Shown: positions 37,508-46,709 of the stretch, piece by piece
Numbering within the stretch: position 1 is the first letter of the stretch
Layout: each line of letters starts with the position of its first letter
From: Thalassolituus sp.
GTDB taxonomy: Bacteria; Pseudomonadota; Gammaproteobacteria; Pseudomonadales; Oceanobacteraceae
DNA length: 60,889 nt
Direction of reading: 5' to 3'
NCBI GenBank assembly: GCA_006212115.1
Contig: PDUK01000007.1
Span: 1-60,889, forward strand
Program-made: the position numbers and the translations under genes
Notes under the pieces: model-generated
What the model was told of the DNA's origin: nothing
Database searches by the model: none
Seen by the model: the letters and a program-made list of their open reading frames with translations, nothing else

Positions 37508-37518
37508 CCATTATCATT
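37508..37518 (-). promoter_or_regulatory. Possible Fur half-site upstream of flavodoxin
   Basis: On the minus strand the sequence reads TGATAAT (37516-37510), one perfect half of the 7-1-7 Fur consensus. The second half is not recognisable, so this is only suggestive. Confidence 0.25.
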
Positions 37519-37593
37519 AAATACATCGCAATTGCAATCATGACTCTCAGGCTACGCCTAAGAGTTAAGTAACTAACGTGCTAATTTATGCAA

Positions 37594-38034
37594 TCAACGC
37601 CGGGGCTTGAAGGCAGACATAATTGCCAGTGGTATGGTGAGCGCCAGCCAGATTACCAATGAAGTTATAAAGTATGAGATCTGTAATTCTGCAAATAAGT
37701 TCGACTGCAGCACGATCTGAAACACGCCATAGAGCGCCATACCACCGAAGTAAAACAAGCCAAAGACCAACCAACCGGGCAGCCCGCTGTTTTCGCTTCG
37801 TACAATCCGTCCCGCTATTTTAACCGACAGATCCATAAAAAAGTACAGTCCCATCACCGTCAGGGTAATGGCAATGGCATGGCGAAGGGGACCATCCCAG
37901 TAACTTTCTGTTTCTGTAGCCACGGCAATGTCTCCACCGGCATACAGAGAATAAGCACCACTAAGGATGGTAAACAGGCCAGTCAGAATCGTCAGGTAAT
38001 CAGCCAATGCGGAACGATGGTGAATCTGATTCAT
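37594..38034 (-). CDS. Four-helix inner-membrane protein of unknown function
   Basis: A 146-aa protein with four hydrophobic helices (about residues 12-32, 50-72, 86-108, 118-140) and a positively charged C-terminus (FKPRR). No conserved motif is recognised. GGAAAG lies before the ATG. It follows hemY by 38 bases on the same strand and may be the last member of the hem transcript, though a separate promoter cannot be excluded. Confidence 0.7.
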   Translation of the reverse strand: MNQIHHRSALADYLTILTGLFTILSGAYSLYAGGDIAVATETESYWDGPLRHAIAITLTVMGLYFFMDLSVKIAGRIVRSENSGLPGWLVFGLFYFGGMALYGVFQIVLQSNLFAELQISYFITSLVIWLALTIPLAIMSAFKPRR

Positions 38035-38072
38035 TGTCTTTCCTGCTTCCCTTAGATCGGCGATACCGGGGC

Positions 38073-39248
38073 TCAGTGCCCCAGTGCCAGTTGGAAATGC
38101 TCACAGGCCAGAGTCTCGTCGCCCTCAGCCAGCATTACTTTGCCCATCTCTGCGTGCAGTTCAGGCAAGCCCTTGATGCTAAGACCAGTTTGCAGGTATT
38201 CACGGGCTTTCTCTAAGTTGTTCACGCGCAGTGCCAGACGCCCCAGAGTCAGAAGCAGTAGAGGGTCATTCGGACGTTCTTTCAGCTGTTGCTCAGCAAA
38301 CAAGAGCTGCTTGCTCGCGTCTTTGCCCTTCAGACGACCGAAGATCTCAATCAGCTCGTCATGCCAAACGTTCTTCATGCCGTCACGCAGAGCTTCTTCG
38401 GCCTTTTCTTCCTGTTCGGTTTCCAGCAGGAGATCGACGTAGCTCTTCATAACATCAGCGGTATAACGAACATCGCGGCTAAGACTGTCGAACGTCGCTG
38501 TCAGCCCACGGCCGCCGTTTGCGTGACGGGCGCGATCAAGCAGCTGCAAGGCAACATTCTTTTCGAGCTTACGCAGTTCTTCGTCCGGAATCTTAGTCGC
38601 CTTACGCAGCGTAGGAAGCAGCTCGTTCAGTGCGACCCAGTCTTCAAGGTCCTGAAGCGTTTTCACCAGCAATTTGAGAAGGTACGCATGGCGAGGGTGC
38701 TTCTCACGCAGGCTGATCAATACCGCCAAAGCCTGCTCATTCTGGTTGCGCGATTGCAGCAACTGCACCTGAGTGATACCCACAGCAAGATCAGAGCCTT
38801 TGGTACTAAGGCTGGCTTGTTTCAGCCATTCGTCAGTGGCTTCGGACTTATCCTGTTCATACGCTGCACGGGCAGCCGCCAGATAGTTGATCAGCGGCTG
38901 GTCAGAGTCTTTTGCGCTGCTGGTCAGGTTACGCTCTGCACGTCGCCATTGGCCTTGTGCAAGTGCCAGCAGACCGCGAGTAGTCTGACGTCGAGCACGC
39001 AGGCTTTTCTTGCGCTGACGGCCATCATTCCAGCGACGGTCGTTGCCGGTAACAATCAGCAAGAAACGAAGAACAACGTACACCGCATAAAGAGCAACCG
39101 CACCCAATGCGAGGAACATCCACAGGCTGGTCTCAACGGTGTAGACGTCCCAACTCAGCATGACATAGCCAGCATCGATATAGACAAACGCACCCGCCAG
39201 CAGAGCCACAACGCTGACCAGCAGGAGGAGAAGAACGATCAATCTCAT
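38073..39248 (-). CDS. hemY: HemY, TPR-containing inner-membrane protein
   Basis: A 391-aa membrane protein of the proteobacterial HemY family, which is linked to late haem synthesis by operon position but has no established enzymatic activity. Two N-terminal helices (residues 3-25 and about 40-65) anchor a cytoplasmic HemY_N region (RTRGLLALAQGQWRRAERNL-like) and TPR repeats toward the C-terminus. Its ATG overlaps the hemX stop (ATGA). It is unrelated to the protoporphyrinogen oxidase also called HemY in Gram-positives. Confidence 0.93.
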   Translation of the reverse strand: MRLIVLLLLLVSVVALLAGAFVYIDAGYVMLSWDVYTVETSLWMFLALGAVALYAVYVVLRFLLIVTGNDRRWNDGRQRKKSLRARRQTTRGLLALAQGQWRRAERNLTSSAKDSDQPLINYLAAARAAYEQDKSEATDEWLKQASLSTKGSDLAVGITQVQLLQSRNQNEQALAVLISLREKHPRHAYLLKLLVKTLQDLEDWVALNELLPTLRKATKIPDEELRKLEKNVALQLLDRARHANGGRGLTATFDSLSRDVRYTADVMKSYVDLLLETEQEEKAEEALRDGMKNVWHDELIEIFGRLKGKDASKQLLFAEQQLKERPNDPLLLLTLGRLALRVNNLEKAREYLQTGLSIKGLPELHAEMGKVMLAEGDETLACEHFQLALGH

Positions 39249-40342
39249 GAGTCTTCCTCCGCGGTAGCATCAGTAGACTCAGGAGCGGACGGTTGTACAG
39301 TGCCGGTGCGACGCTGCTCTTCCACAAGCTCTTGTAAGATGATCAGCGAGGCAGTGACATCTGGGCTCTCAGGCGCCACTTCCCATGCCTGTAGCTCGGA
39401 AACAGCAGCACGCGCAGCACGTGTGCGCTCATCTTCGATCACCAGATAAGCATCAAGCCATTCGGAAACGCGCTTCAGGCTGTGTTGATACAGTTCTGTC
39501 TGTTCACGCAGCAGAGCAACCTGCGCCTGCTCCAGCATCAGGTGCATGTTCTGTTGCAAGTAGTACTGCTGGTCTGGCGTGAGTGGTGCAGCAATCGGCT
39601 CATCACGCTCGCGGATACGCACCATACGGGTGACGTTGGATTTGATGTCGTACCAGATGTTCCAGTACCAGGTCTGCTCTTCCAGAGGGCGAGGTTCTTC
39701 TTCCTCTGCCACTTCAGGAATCAGTTTTTCAGGCATCCAAGGCAGTGCTACCACCGTTTCCTGCAGTGCTTGCAGACGGAAAATCGCGCCGACCCGATCA
39801 ACCGCTGGTACAGCACGAAGCGCAACCAGTTCACGTGCGATCTGAGCACGCACTTTGTCAAAGCGTGGGTTGCGGGTTTCAATCAGTACGTTATCCGCAG
39901 CCGTAAGCATGCTGATAGCACCTTCCCAGTCGCGCTCAAGAGTAAGACGCTGGTTCGCCAGACGCAGCAGGTACTCGGCTTCAGCCAGCAGCCAGTCCTG
40001 ACGCTCTGCTCCCGGTAACTTACCCAGGCGGTCGCTGTTGTGCGCGACCTGCGCAGCCAGATTCTGAGACGCGGTATTGAGTGCTTCGGCACGTTCCATC
40101 AGCTGGTTCTCACGCGCATTGCTTGCTTCGATTTTCTGCAAAGCGGTGTTGAGTCGATCTGTCAGAACCGCAGTTTCAGCGGTCGCGGTCTGATTTTGTG
40201 TCCAACCCAGATACCCAGCGCCCGCCACCAGCACAAACAGGATGATGATCAGGAGCAGATTGAACCAGGAAAGCACATTGGATCCGCGCTTTTCTTTCTG
40301 TCCCTTATCAGCCGGGGCGTTAGTCTGTTGTTCGTTGCTCAC
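39245..40342 (-). CDS. hemX: HemX, uroporphyrinogen-III C-methyltransferase-like membrane protein
   Basis: A 365-aa protein of the HemX family. One N-terminal membrane helix lies at about residues 27-48, followed by a long helical/coiled-coil periplasmic domain with the family signature EAEYLLRLANQRLTLERDWEGA and LRAVPAVDRVGAIFRLQAL. Although often named a methyltransferase, it lacks a recognisable AdoMet site, and its role is probably structural. It lies between hemD and hemY in the conserved hemCDXY operon. ATG 40342 is preceded by AAGGAAAC. The acidic C-terminal tail is low-complexity. Confidence 0.92.
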   Translation of the reverse strand: MSNEQQTNAPADKGQKEKRGSNVLSWFNLLLIIILFVLVAGAGYLGWTQNQTATAETAVLTDRLNTALQKIEASNARENQLMERAEALNTASQNLAAQVAHNSDRLGKLPGAERQDWLLAEAEYLLRLANQRLTLERDWEGAISMLTAADNVLIETRNPRFDKVRAQIARELVALRAVPAVDRVGAIFRLQALQETVVALPWMPEKLIPEVAEEEEPRPLEEQTWYWNIWYDIKSNVTRMVRIRERDEPIAAPLTPDQQYYLQQNMHLMLEQAQVALLREQTELYQHSLKRVSEWLDAYLVIEDERTRAARAAVSELQAWEVAPESPDVTASLIILQELVEEQRRTGTVQPSAPESTDATAEEDS

Positions 40343-40381
40343 AGTGAGTTTCCTTCTGAAATTGGCCTTTTCGGCGAAATC

Positions 40382-41143
40382 TTAACGGTTTGCGGCAAAC
40401 CACGCGCGCAAACTGTGCAAAGTATCTTCATTACGGGCACTTGCCGCAACTACCACGTCAGTGCAGCCCTGTTCTCTGGCGTAAGTAGCTACTCGCTCAC
40501 TAGGAACAATAATGGCCCTGACACGAGTTGCGATATCGGGTACTTGCTGCTGCGCTATGGCCAATGCCTGACCGCTGCTGAGTACCAGCACAGGTGATGA
40601 TCGCAGCGAGCGCTCCCAATCCTCTGCCGCCCAGTCGATCTGTCGACGTTCGTACAGCTCGGCGTAGTCGACCTGAGCACCCCGCTCCCGCAGGATATTG
40701 GCGAGTGTTTCGCGCCCGCCTACACCTCGCCAGATCAGAATTTTCTCATCATCTACCGCCTGTAACGATGGCAGCGCGAGTACCCCTTCGCTGTCGAATT
40801 GGTCAACTGGCATTTCGACTGGCAGCCCAGCCTGACGCAAACTCTCGGCTGTCGTTGGCCCTACGGCATACCAACGAATGCCAACCGGATGTTGGGGCCA
40901 GTAATCGTCCAGCCAGCTCAAACCACTTTCAGCAGCATTCTGGCTGATCGCAATCACTGCCTGATACTGGTCAATATTGAGAATGGCCTGCCTGATTGAT
41001 CGCGCAGCCGCAGAGTCATCGTCCTCAAAGCGTGTAATATCGATCAAAGGGTGGTGACGAACATCCAGCCCCATATCTTTAACCTGACCCAGTAACTCGT
41101 CAGCCTGGTCAGCAGGACGAGTAATGACGACAGCGGTATCCAT
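40382..41143 (-). CDS. hemD: Uroporphyrinogen-III synthase
   Basis: A 253-aa cytoplasmic enzyme that cyclises hydroxymethylbilane with inversion of ring D. Sequence conservation in this family is low; the call rests on the VVITRPADQADELL opening, the GP-T-T-A-E-S-L segment (YAVGPTTAESLRQAGL), the LIWRGVGGRETLANILRERGAQVDYAELYERR block, and position right after hemC. Its start codon shares a base with the hemC stop (TAATG). Confidence 0.93.
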   Translation of the reverse strand: MDTAVVITRPADQADELLGQVKDMGLDVRHHPLIDITRFEDDDSAAARSIRQAILNIDQYQAVIAISQNAAESGLSWLDDYWPQHPVGIRWYAVGPTTAESLRQAGLPVEMPVDQFDSEGVLALPSLQAVDDEKILIWRGVGGRETLANILRERGAQVDYAELYERRQIDWAAEDWERSLRSSPVLVLSSGQALAIAQQQVPDIATRVRAIIVPSERVATYAREQGCTDVVVAASARNEDTLHSLRAWFAANR

Positions 41144-42084
41144 TAATGAACGTCGTGACCATAAACGGCGCGCAGGATATCACCTGCACCCTGCGCTAAC
41201 AGGTCTTCGGCTGCCTTTATACCCAAGGCTTCGGCATCAGCGGGCGCTCCCCGGACCTCGGTACGAAGCATCGTCTGACCATCCTCACTGCCCACCAGAC
41301 CACGCAGCCAGAGCGTGTCATCTTCTATGATGGCGTAACACGCGATCGGGACCTGACAACCGCCCTGTAAACGACGATTCATTGCACGTTCCGCAAGCAC
41401 ACATTGTGCGGTTACTTCGTGGTGCAACGGCGCCAGCAATGCGTGGATATCTGTATCTTCGCTGCGCCATTCAATCCCTAGCGCTCCCTGTCCACCAGCG
41501 GGAAGAGACTCTTCCGCAGAGATAAATGAAGCAATACGCTCATCCATTTCCATGCGCAGCAAGCCTGCCGAAGCGAGAATGATGGCGTCGTATTCACCCG
41601 CGTCCATCTTGCCCAAACGAGTCTGAACATTGCCGCGCAGGCTTTTTACTTCAAGATCCGGACGACGCTCTTTGGACTGACACCCGCGGCGTAAGCTGGA
41701 CGTACCCAGCACGGCGCCTTCAGGCAGCTCCGATAATGTCTTGTAGGTATTGGAAACGAATGCGTCCAGCGGATTCTCGCGCTCACAGATCACACCGAGT
41801 TCCAAGCCCTCGGGAAATTCCATCGGTACGTCTTTCATGGAGTGCACAGCGATATCCGCGCGGCCATCCAGCATGGCGTTTTCCAGCTCTTTTACAAACA
41901 AGCCTTTACCGCCAATTTTGGCCAGAGGAACATCCAGGATTTTATCGCCTTGCGTCGTGAAGGTGACCAGCTCAACAATCAGACCGGGATGCAAAGATTC
42001 GAGGCGACTTTTAATGTGCTCGGCCTGCCACATAGCAAGCGGGCTTTTGCGTGTCGCAATTTTGAGTACTGTCGGAGTCGGCAT
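41143..42084 (-). CDS. hemC: Porphobilinogen deaminase (hydroxymethylbilane synthase)
   Basis: A 313-aa cytoplasmic enzyme that joins four porphobilinogens. Motifs include [15 protein letters not shown] at the start, [29 protein letters not shown] with the catalytic aspartate, [11 protein letters not shown], and the dipyrromethane cofactor loop near the C-terminus with the attachment cysteine in [13 protein letters not shown]. It begins the hemCDXY block and follows algR after 121 bases (42085-42205), in which I see no clear terminator. Confidence 0.96.
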   Translation of the reverse strand: MPTPTVLKIATRKSPLAMWQAEHIKSRLESLHPGLIVELVTFTTQGDKILDVPLAKIGGKGLFVKELENAMLDGRADIAVHSMKDVPMEFPEGLELGVICERENPLDAFVSNTYKTLSELPEGAVLGTSSLRRGCQSKERRPDLEVKSLRGNVQTRLGKMDAGEYDAIILASAGLLRMEMDERIASFISAEESLPAGGQGALGIEWRSEDTDIHALLAPLHHEVTAQCVLAERAMNRRLQGGCQVPIACYAIIEDDTLWLRGLVGSEDGQTMLRTEVRGAPADAEALGIKAAEDLLAQGAGDILRAVYGHDVH

Positions 42085-42205
42085 ATCGTATCCAAGCCTG
42101 ATTACGTTGAATTTCCGACGCGATAATAACAGGCCTGCTGCTTTATTGCAGAACGAGCAGAATCAAGCCCTGTATTGGCTGAGTCAACAAGAGCAGGAGC
42201 TAAGG

Positions 42206-42922
42206 CTAAACGCCGCGCAGATACTTCTTCACGCCGGATACGTGCCGGCGACTGACAGGGAGAGGCGTATCTAAGTCCCGCAACCACAAAACAACGCCAT
42301 CTTCGGTCGTTTCGAGTCGGTAGATACGATGTGCGGCAACCAGATAACTACGATGAATCCTCAGAAACCGCTGGGAGAACTCTTCTTCAAGTTGCTTCAA
42401 CGAATCATCAATCAGGGTTTCGCCGGCTTCATGATGCATGCTGACGTACTTCTGATCTGCGCTGAAATACGCCACCTCATCAATCGGCGTCAGGACCAGG
42501 CCGTGAGCGGTTCTCGCACTGATATGAGTACGTGCAGCCACTGCAGCTTGCTGCCTGCTCAACCGTTCGGCCGCCCGGGTAAGCGCGCGGGTAAGATCCT
42601 CTTTGCGAATGGGCTTGAGTAGATAGTCAGCGGCGTTAACATCAAACGCACTCAGTGCATGCTCATCGTAGGCGGTACAAAATACGAGGACGGGCGGGTT
42701 ATTCTGTTGCGAAATCTGCGCCGCTGCCTGCAAGCCATCCAAGCCGGGCATCTGAATATCCAGCAACACCAGGTCAGCATGAAACTGCGCTAACCAATCA
42801 ACCGCCGCCTGACCATCACCGGCCTCGGCAATGCAGCTGAAGTCAGTATGCTCATCCAGTAGTCGCTTCAGACGTTCGCGGGCAAGGGGCTCATCATCGA
42901 CAACTAACACCCGATAACTCAT
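42206..42922 (-). CDS. algR: LytTR response regulator AlgR
   Basis: A 238-aa transcription factor. The receiver domain (residues 1-120) has the acidic pair at D9/D10, the phospho-acceptor D55 in LVLLDIQMPG, and the K103 region (LLKPIRKEDL). A LytTR DNA-binding domain fills about residues 138-238 (YFSADQKYVSMHHEAG..QRFLRIHRSYLVA). In Pseudomonas the homologue controls alginate, type IV pili and virulence. Its ATG overlaps the algZ stop. Placement between algZ and hemC is conserved in Pseudomonas. Confidence 0.92.
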   Translation of the reverse strand: MSYRVLVVDDEPLARERLKRLLDEHTDFSCIAEAGDGQAAVDWLAQFHADLVLLDIQMPGLDGLQAAAQISQQNNPPVLVFCTAYDEHALSAFDVNAADYLLKPIRKEDLTRALTRAAERLSRQQAAVAARTHISARTAHGLVLTPIDEVAYFSADQKYVSMHHEAGETLIDDSLKQLEEEFSQRFLRIHRSYLVAAHRIYRLETTEDGVVLWLRDLDTPLPVSRRHVSGVKKYLRGV

Positions 42923-43980
42923 CGTCTCTCCTCTCTGACTGGCAGGGTAATGCGTGCTTCAAAATACGTATCCAGATCTGCAACCTCGAGGCCGGCACCC
43001 TCGCCAAAATGTGCATCAAGCCGCGACCGGATATTCTGTAATGCGATACGGTTCCCGCCCGCATCGCTGTCACCGGGCTCTTTGCTGTTGCGAATTAACA
43101 GCTGCCAGGCCGCTTTCTCAGAGGTCAGACTGATGTGGATCTCACCACCCTGAACGGCAGGCTGAATACCGTGGTACACCGCATTCTCAAGCAAAGGCTG
43201 TAATATCAATTGTGGCACCCGCAACGCAGGCAGGCTGTGAGGTAAATCCCACACCACACTCATGCGCTCACCAAGCCGGGTTTGTTCGATATCAAGGTAA
43301 CCCTGTCCGAGCTTTATTTCTTCTTCCAGAGTGGTGATCTCCTCGGCGCCCTTAAGAACCGCACGGAACAGCTGGGCCAACTCAAGCAGCATCTGCTCCG
43401 CTTTGTCCGGGTCGATGATAATGAGGGATGCGACGGTATTGAGTGTGTTAAAGAAGAAGTGAGGGCGGATATTCGCCTGCAAAGCCGCCAAACGAGAGCG
43501 CAGCTCGGCCTGAGTCTGCAAGCGCCACTGACTCTGAACGTAAAAATATCGCAGCGCCATGGCGGAAAAAATCGCACTGACCAGCTGGTTACGGGCCACC
43601 CATAACCAATCGAGCTGTGCTTGAAAGCGGGGTAGTGCGGTCTCACCGAGAAGGCTCACCCCGAGCGTCACTAACTGAATCAACAGCATCGCGATCAGCG
43701 TCGCGGCCCAGACTGGCACTCGCGCCAACAATGACCGCAACTGGCACAGCACCGCAACCGACACCAGCGCCACCCACTGCACAAATAACGACACGATACC
43801 AAAGCGCATCCAGGAGAAATCGCCGATACCGGTTTCAATCAAGGTCAGTGCAAGCACAAGAGCTTCACTGACGATCAACAGAATCAGTACAGCTCGTGTA
43901 TTACAGAGGTCAGGGAGGAAAAATCCCTCCAGCAGTTGTTCACGCGAACGCGTTTGACTGTCCGTCACGCACTCTTCCAT
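42919..43980 (-). CDS. algZ: LytS-type sensor kinase AlgZ/FimS
   Basis: A 353-aa membrane histidine kinase of the unorthodox LytS/His_kinase family. Four or more hydrophobic helices occupy residues 28-145. The His_kinase domain follows with NIRPHFFFNTLN, H174 being the phospho-acceptor. A HATPase-like region carries PQLILQPLLENAVYHGI and NxxxxxR at the end (GNRIALQNIRSRLDAHFG). The classic second glycine box is weak, as in AlgZ. It overlaps algR by four bases. The start is ATG 43980; an in-frame start slightly downstream is also possible. Confidence 0.9.
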   Translation of the reverse strand: MEECVTDSQTRSREQLLEGFFLPDLCNTRAVLILLIVSEALVLALTLIETGIGDFSWMRFGIVSLFVQWVALVSVAVLCQLRSLLARVPVWAATLIAMLLIQLVTLGVSLLGETALPRFQAQLDWLWVARNQLVSAIFSAMALRYFYVQSQWRLQTQAELRSRLAALQANIRPHFFFNTLNTVASLIIIDPDKAEQMLLELAQLFRAVLKGAEEITTLEEEIKLGQGYLDIEQTRLGERMSVVWDLPHSLPALRVPQLILQPLLENAVYHGIQPAVQGGEIHISLTSEKAAWQLLIRNSKEPGDSDAGGNRIALQNIRSRLDAHFGEGAGLEVADLDTYFEARITLPVREERR

Positions 43981-43984
43981 TCAG

Positions 43985-44012
43985 TCCAGTAAATTCAATC
44001 CAGTAAACTCAA
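43985..44012. repeat. 14-base imperfect direct repeat upstream of algZ
   Basis: TCCAGTAAATTCAA (43985-43998) is followed immediately by TCCAGTAAACTCAA (43999-44012), differing at one base. It lies just upstream of the algZ start, in the algZ/argH divergent region. It may be a simple slippage product or a pair of binding half-sites. Confidence 0.5.
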
Positions 44013-44152
44013 TCCATAGTGCCCCACATCCGCGATGGAGCCATGTTGTACGTCAATCTGTCACAAAGCCCTACAGGCAGCAACAGCAAAGCCCTTCGCC
44101 GCGGCCGGCAACCTGAGTAGAAACCCAAGTAGGAACAATCAGGCGCAAAGGC

Positions 44153-44158
44153 TATAAT
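44153..44158 (+). promoter_or_regulatory. -10 element of the argH promoter
   Basis: A perfect TATAAT lies 43 bases before the argH start, with GGAACA as a possible weak -35 about 16 bases earlier. No clear ARG box is seen in 43981-44201. Confidence 0.5.
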
Positions 44159-44201
44159 CGCGCCTTCTTTCAATCAATTCCTGTCCGATCAGAGGTGCCT
44201 G

Positions 44202-45596
44202 ATGACCGACCAATCCACAAATGCTTCCTGGGGAGGCCGTTTCTCCGAGCCGACCGACGCTTTCGTTGCCCGCTATACGGCTTCTGTGGAGTTTGATCAG
44301 CGCATGTACCGTCAGGACATTCAGGGCTCCATCGCGCACGCGACCATGCTGTGCAAAGTGGGCGTACTGACCGAACAGGAGCGCGACGACATCATCAAAG
44401 GTCTGACCGAAATTCAGGCCGATATCGAAGCCGGTAACTTTAACTGGTCGGTCGAGCTGGAAGATGTGCACATGAACATCGAAGCCGCGTTGACCGCCAA
44501 GATCGGCATCACCGGTAAAAAACTGCACACCGGTCGCTCCCGAAATGACCAGGTGGCCACCGATATCCGCCTTTATATGCGCGATGAAATCGATGTGATC
44601 TCAGCCGAACTGACTCGCCTGCAACAGGGCTTGGTCGATCTGGCCGAGCGTGAAGCCGACACCATCATGCCGGGCTTCACTCACCTTCAAACCGCACAGC
44701 CTGTAACCTTCGGTCACCACCTGCTGGCCTGGAACGAAATGCTGGAACGTGATTTTGCCCGTCTGCAAGACTGCCGCAAGCGCGTGAATCAGATGCCTCT
44801 GGGCGCAGCAGCATTGGCCGGTACAACTTACCCGATTGATCGTCATTTGACCGCCGAGCTGCTGGGCTTTGACGCACCGACCGAGAACAGCCTGGATTCG
44901 GTATCTGACCGTGACTTCGCGATTGAATTCACCGCCGCGGCGTCCCTGATCATGATGCACATGTCACGCTTCTCAGAAGAACTGGTGCTATGGGCTTCTG
45001 CGCAATTCCAGTTTGTTGATCTGCCTGACCGCTTCTGCACCGGCTCCAGCATCATGCCGCAAAAGAAAAACCCAGATGTGCCAGAGCTGGTTCGCGGTAA
45101 GACCGGCCGCGTATATGGCCATATGATCAGCCTGCTGACCCTGATGAAGTCACAGCCGCTGGCATACAACAAAGACAATCAGGAAGACAAAGAACCGCTG
45201 TTTGACACCGTGGACACCATCCGCGATTCACTGCGTGCTTTCGCCGATATGGTGCCGCACCTGCAAGCAAAAAAAGAGTTTATGCGCGAAGCAGCGATGC
45301 GTGGCTTCTCAACGGCGACTGACCTCGCTGACTACGTCGTCCGTAAAGGTATTCCTTTCCGCGATGCACACGAAATTGTCGGCAAAGCCGTGGCCTATGG
45401 CCTTGAAACAGGCAAAGATCTGAGCGAGATGACGCTGGAAGAACTGAAGCAGTTCTCCGACGAGATCACCGAAGACGTGTTTGATGTACTGACTCTGGAA
45501 GGCTCAGTCGCTGCGCGTGATCATATCGGCGGCACAGCCCCGGATCAGGTACGTGCTGCTGCTGGCCGTGCTCGTAAAAAGCTGAGCGACCGCTAA
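44202..45596 (+). CDS. argH: Argininosuccinate lyase
   Basis: A 464-aa cytoplasmic tetrameric enzyme that splits argininosuccinate to arginine and fumarate. The fumarase/aspartase signature [11 protein letters not shown] is present with its catalytic serine, as are [33 protein letters not shown] and the [10 protein letters not shown] motif. AGAGG lies six bases before the ATG. It is divergent from algZ and ends in a terminator shared with a small convergent gene. The gene order argH-algZ-algR-hemC matches Pseudomonas. Confidence 0.97.
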   Translation: MTDQSTNASWGGRFSEPTDAFVARYTASVEFDQRMYRQDIQGSIAHATMLCKVGVLTEQERDDIIKGLTEIQADIEAGNFNWSVELEDVHMNIEAALTAKIGITGKKLHTGRSRNDQVATDIRLYMRDEIDVISAELTRLQQGLVDLAEREADTIMPGFTHLQTAQPVTFGHHLLAWNEMLERDFARLQDCRKRVNQMPLGAAALAGTTYPIDRHLTAELLGFDAPTENSLDSVSDRDFAIEFTAAASLIMMHMSRFSEELVLWASAQFQFVDLPDRFCTGSSIMPQKKNPDVPELVRGKTGRVYGHMISLLTLMKSQPLAYNKDNQEDKEPLFDTVDTIRDSLRAFADMVPHLQAKKEFMREAAMRGFSTATDLADYVVRKGIPFRDAHEIVGKAVAYGLETGKDLSEMTLEELKQFSDEITEDVFDVLTLEGSVAARDHIGGTAPDQVRAAAGRARKKLSDR

Positions 45597-45615
45597 GTCG
45601 CAAAGTACTCAAACT

Positions 45616-45647
45616 GAAAAGGGCAGCGTTTAGCTGCCCTTTTTTTT
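45616..45647. terminator. Intrinsic terminator of argH overlapping the end of the next gene
   Basis: The stem GGGCAGC (45621-45627) / GCTGCCC (45633-45639) is followed by nine T residues. Its right arm encodes the last codons and stop of the convergent 79-aa gene, so the same hairpin also ends that gene's transcript. Confidence 0.9.
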
Positions 45648-45869
45648 GAACCAGCCCGGCACGTTATTCACCGACACAAAGCGGAACACCAGCACGGCGT
45701 GGACCAAGCCGATAATCAGCCCCATGCCTGTCTGGCCCGTCTCCATCAACTCCCAAACCAACATAGGCAAGGTGAGAATCGGGAACCAAGCGACATAACG
45801 AAAAAAGACACGTTCAAATCGTGTCGTGGGTAAATCCTGATGACTCATGATCTGCTTCTGGCTAGCCAT
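45630..45869 (-). CDS. Small membrane protein of unknown function
   Basis: A 79-aa protein with two hydrophobic segments (about residues 26-42 and 47-66) and a basic tail (WFKKKGS). GGAGG lies six bases before the ATG, which supports real translation. I do not recognise a family. Its last codons form part of the argH terminator, which ties its 3' end to that structure. The 207 bases upstream (45870-46076) hold its promoter and that of the barrel gene, plus the dyad at 46041-46055. Confidence 0.65.
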   Translation of the reverse strand: MASQKQIMSHQDLPTTRFERVFFRYVAWFPILTLPMLVWELMETGQTGMGLIIGLVHAVLVFRFVSVNNVPGWFKKKGS

Positions 45870-46040
45870 AACCGTCCTCCACGTTAACTGTAGGCTCGCA
45901 CTTGCACCTGTTCCTGCCTATTAGAGAAAAGTCGAATGGTGTAATCAGGCCAATTTACAGCCAGCGGTGTCTTTTCGGCGCTTTATTTCTGAAACCTTAT
46001 GCTGGCATACTCCAGCTGTCCTGATTCTCAGGGCGAGGAC

Positions 46041-46055
46041 ACAGGCTCAGCCTGT
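46041..46055. other. 15-base palindrome in the leader of the barrel gene
   Basis: ACAGGCT-C-AGCCTGT is a perfect seven-base dyad that ends 21 bases before the start codon at 46077. It could be an operator or a leader hairpin that affects ribosome access. Confidence 0.4.
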
Positions 46056-46076
46056 ACACAAAACATGGAGATAATA

Positions 46077-46669
46077 ATGAAAAAACTAACCTTGCTGCTG
46101 CGCTGTCTGCACTGGTATTTACCCTTCCTGCAACCGCTAAAGAGATGCCTCAGGGCACCATCGCCGTAACTGGTAGCACCTCTGGCGAACTCGCATTTCT
46201 GACAACAGAACCAGATGGTAGCGATGCTGAAATCGACAGCACCAGCCTGTCACTGGACGCGGGCGTTCGTTACTTCTTCCAGGAAAATCTGGCTGTAGGC
46301 TTGAGCTACAACTACGATATGACCAACTTCGAATATGAAGATGGATCAGAGACTGAAAGCTCAACTGTCCTGTTCGCTCCGGGTATTTTCTATAACCACT
46401 CACTGAACGACGACAGCTCGGTAGTATTCGGTGCTGAGTTGGGCTTTGGTTCAACTGAAAACTCGGCAACTGGTTTCGAGACACAAACAACAGATCTGAC
46501 CGCGTTCTCAGTACTTGCTGAATACACGCACTTTTTAAGCGATATGGTTTCCGTTAAAGGCGGAGCCGCTTACACGACATTGAGCGTAGAAGACGAAGAC
46601 ACCGGCGAAGGCGCAGACATTTCTGGCCTGGTATTTGGTTTCGGCCTCTCTGTTTACTTCGACAAGTAA
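46077..46669 (+). pseudogene. Outer-membrane beta-barrel protein with one-base frameshift in its signal peptide
   Basis: The main frame (from ATG 46145) encodes an OmpW/porin-like small barrel with alternating strands (GVRYFFQENLAVGLSYNYDM, SVKGGAAYTTL) and a C-terminal YFDK. Upstream in the same frame lies a good signal peptide core (LAAALSALVFTLPATA), but it has no start codon. The only well-placed start is ATG 46077, eight bases after GGAG, and it is in a different frame. Adding one A to the run of six A residues at 46080-46085 would fuse both into a normal 197-aa exported protein. So this is either a frameshift mutation, a slippage-controlled gene, or a sequencing error. The barrel frame itself is intact. 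Confidence 0.72.
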
Positions 46670-46678
46670 ACGAAAAGA

Positions 46679-46705
46679 AAGAGCTGCGTTATCGCAGCTC
46701 TTTCA
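46679..46705. terminator. Terminator between the barrel gene and the transglutaminase operon
   Basis: Perfect 11-base arms (46679-46689 and 46694-46704) surround a TTAT loop, with A-rich sequence on the left. On the minus strand this gives a stem followed by TCTTTTC, so it suits the end of the minus-strand operon best. On the plus strand the T-run is short. Confidence 0.75.
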
Positions 46706-46709
46706 TATA

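Noticed and set aside
38289..39449. 386-codon open frame antisense to hemY and hemX
   Set aside because: It is the shadow of two well-supported genes, starts inside them, has no ribosome site, and its composition (Ser/Thr/Cys-rich end) is typical of antisense translation.
39482..40597. Two open frames (178 and 185 codons) antisense to hemX and hemD
   Set aside because: Both overlap genes of a conserved operon and show no domain or start signal.
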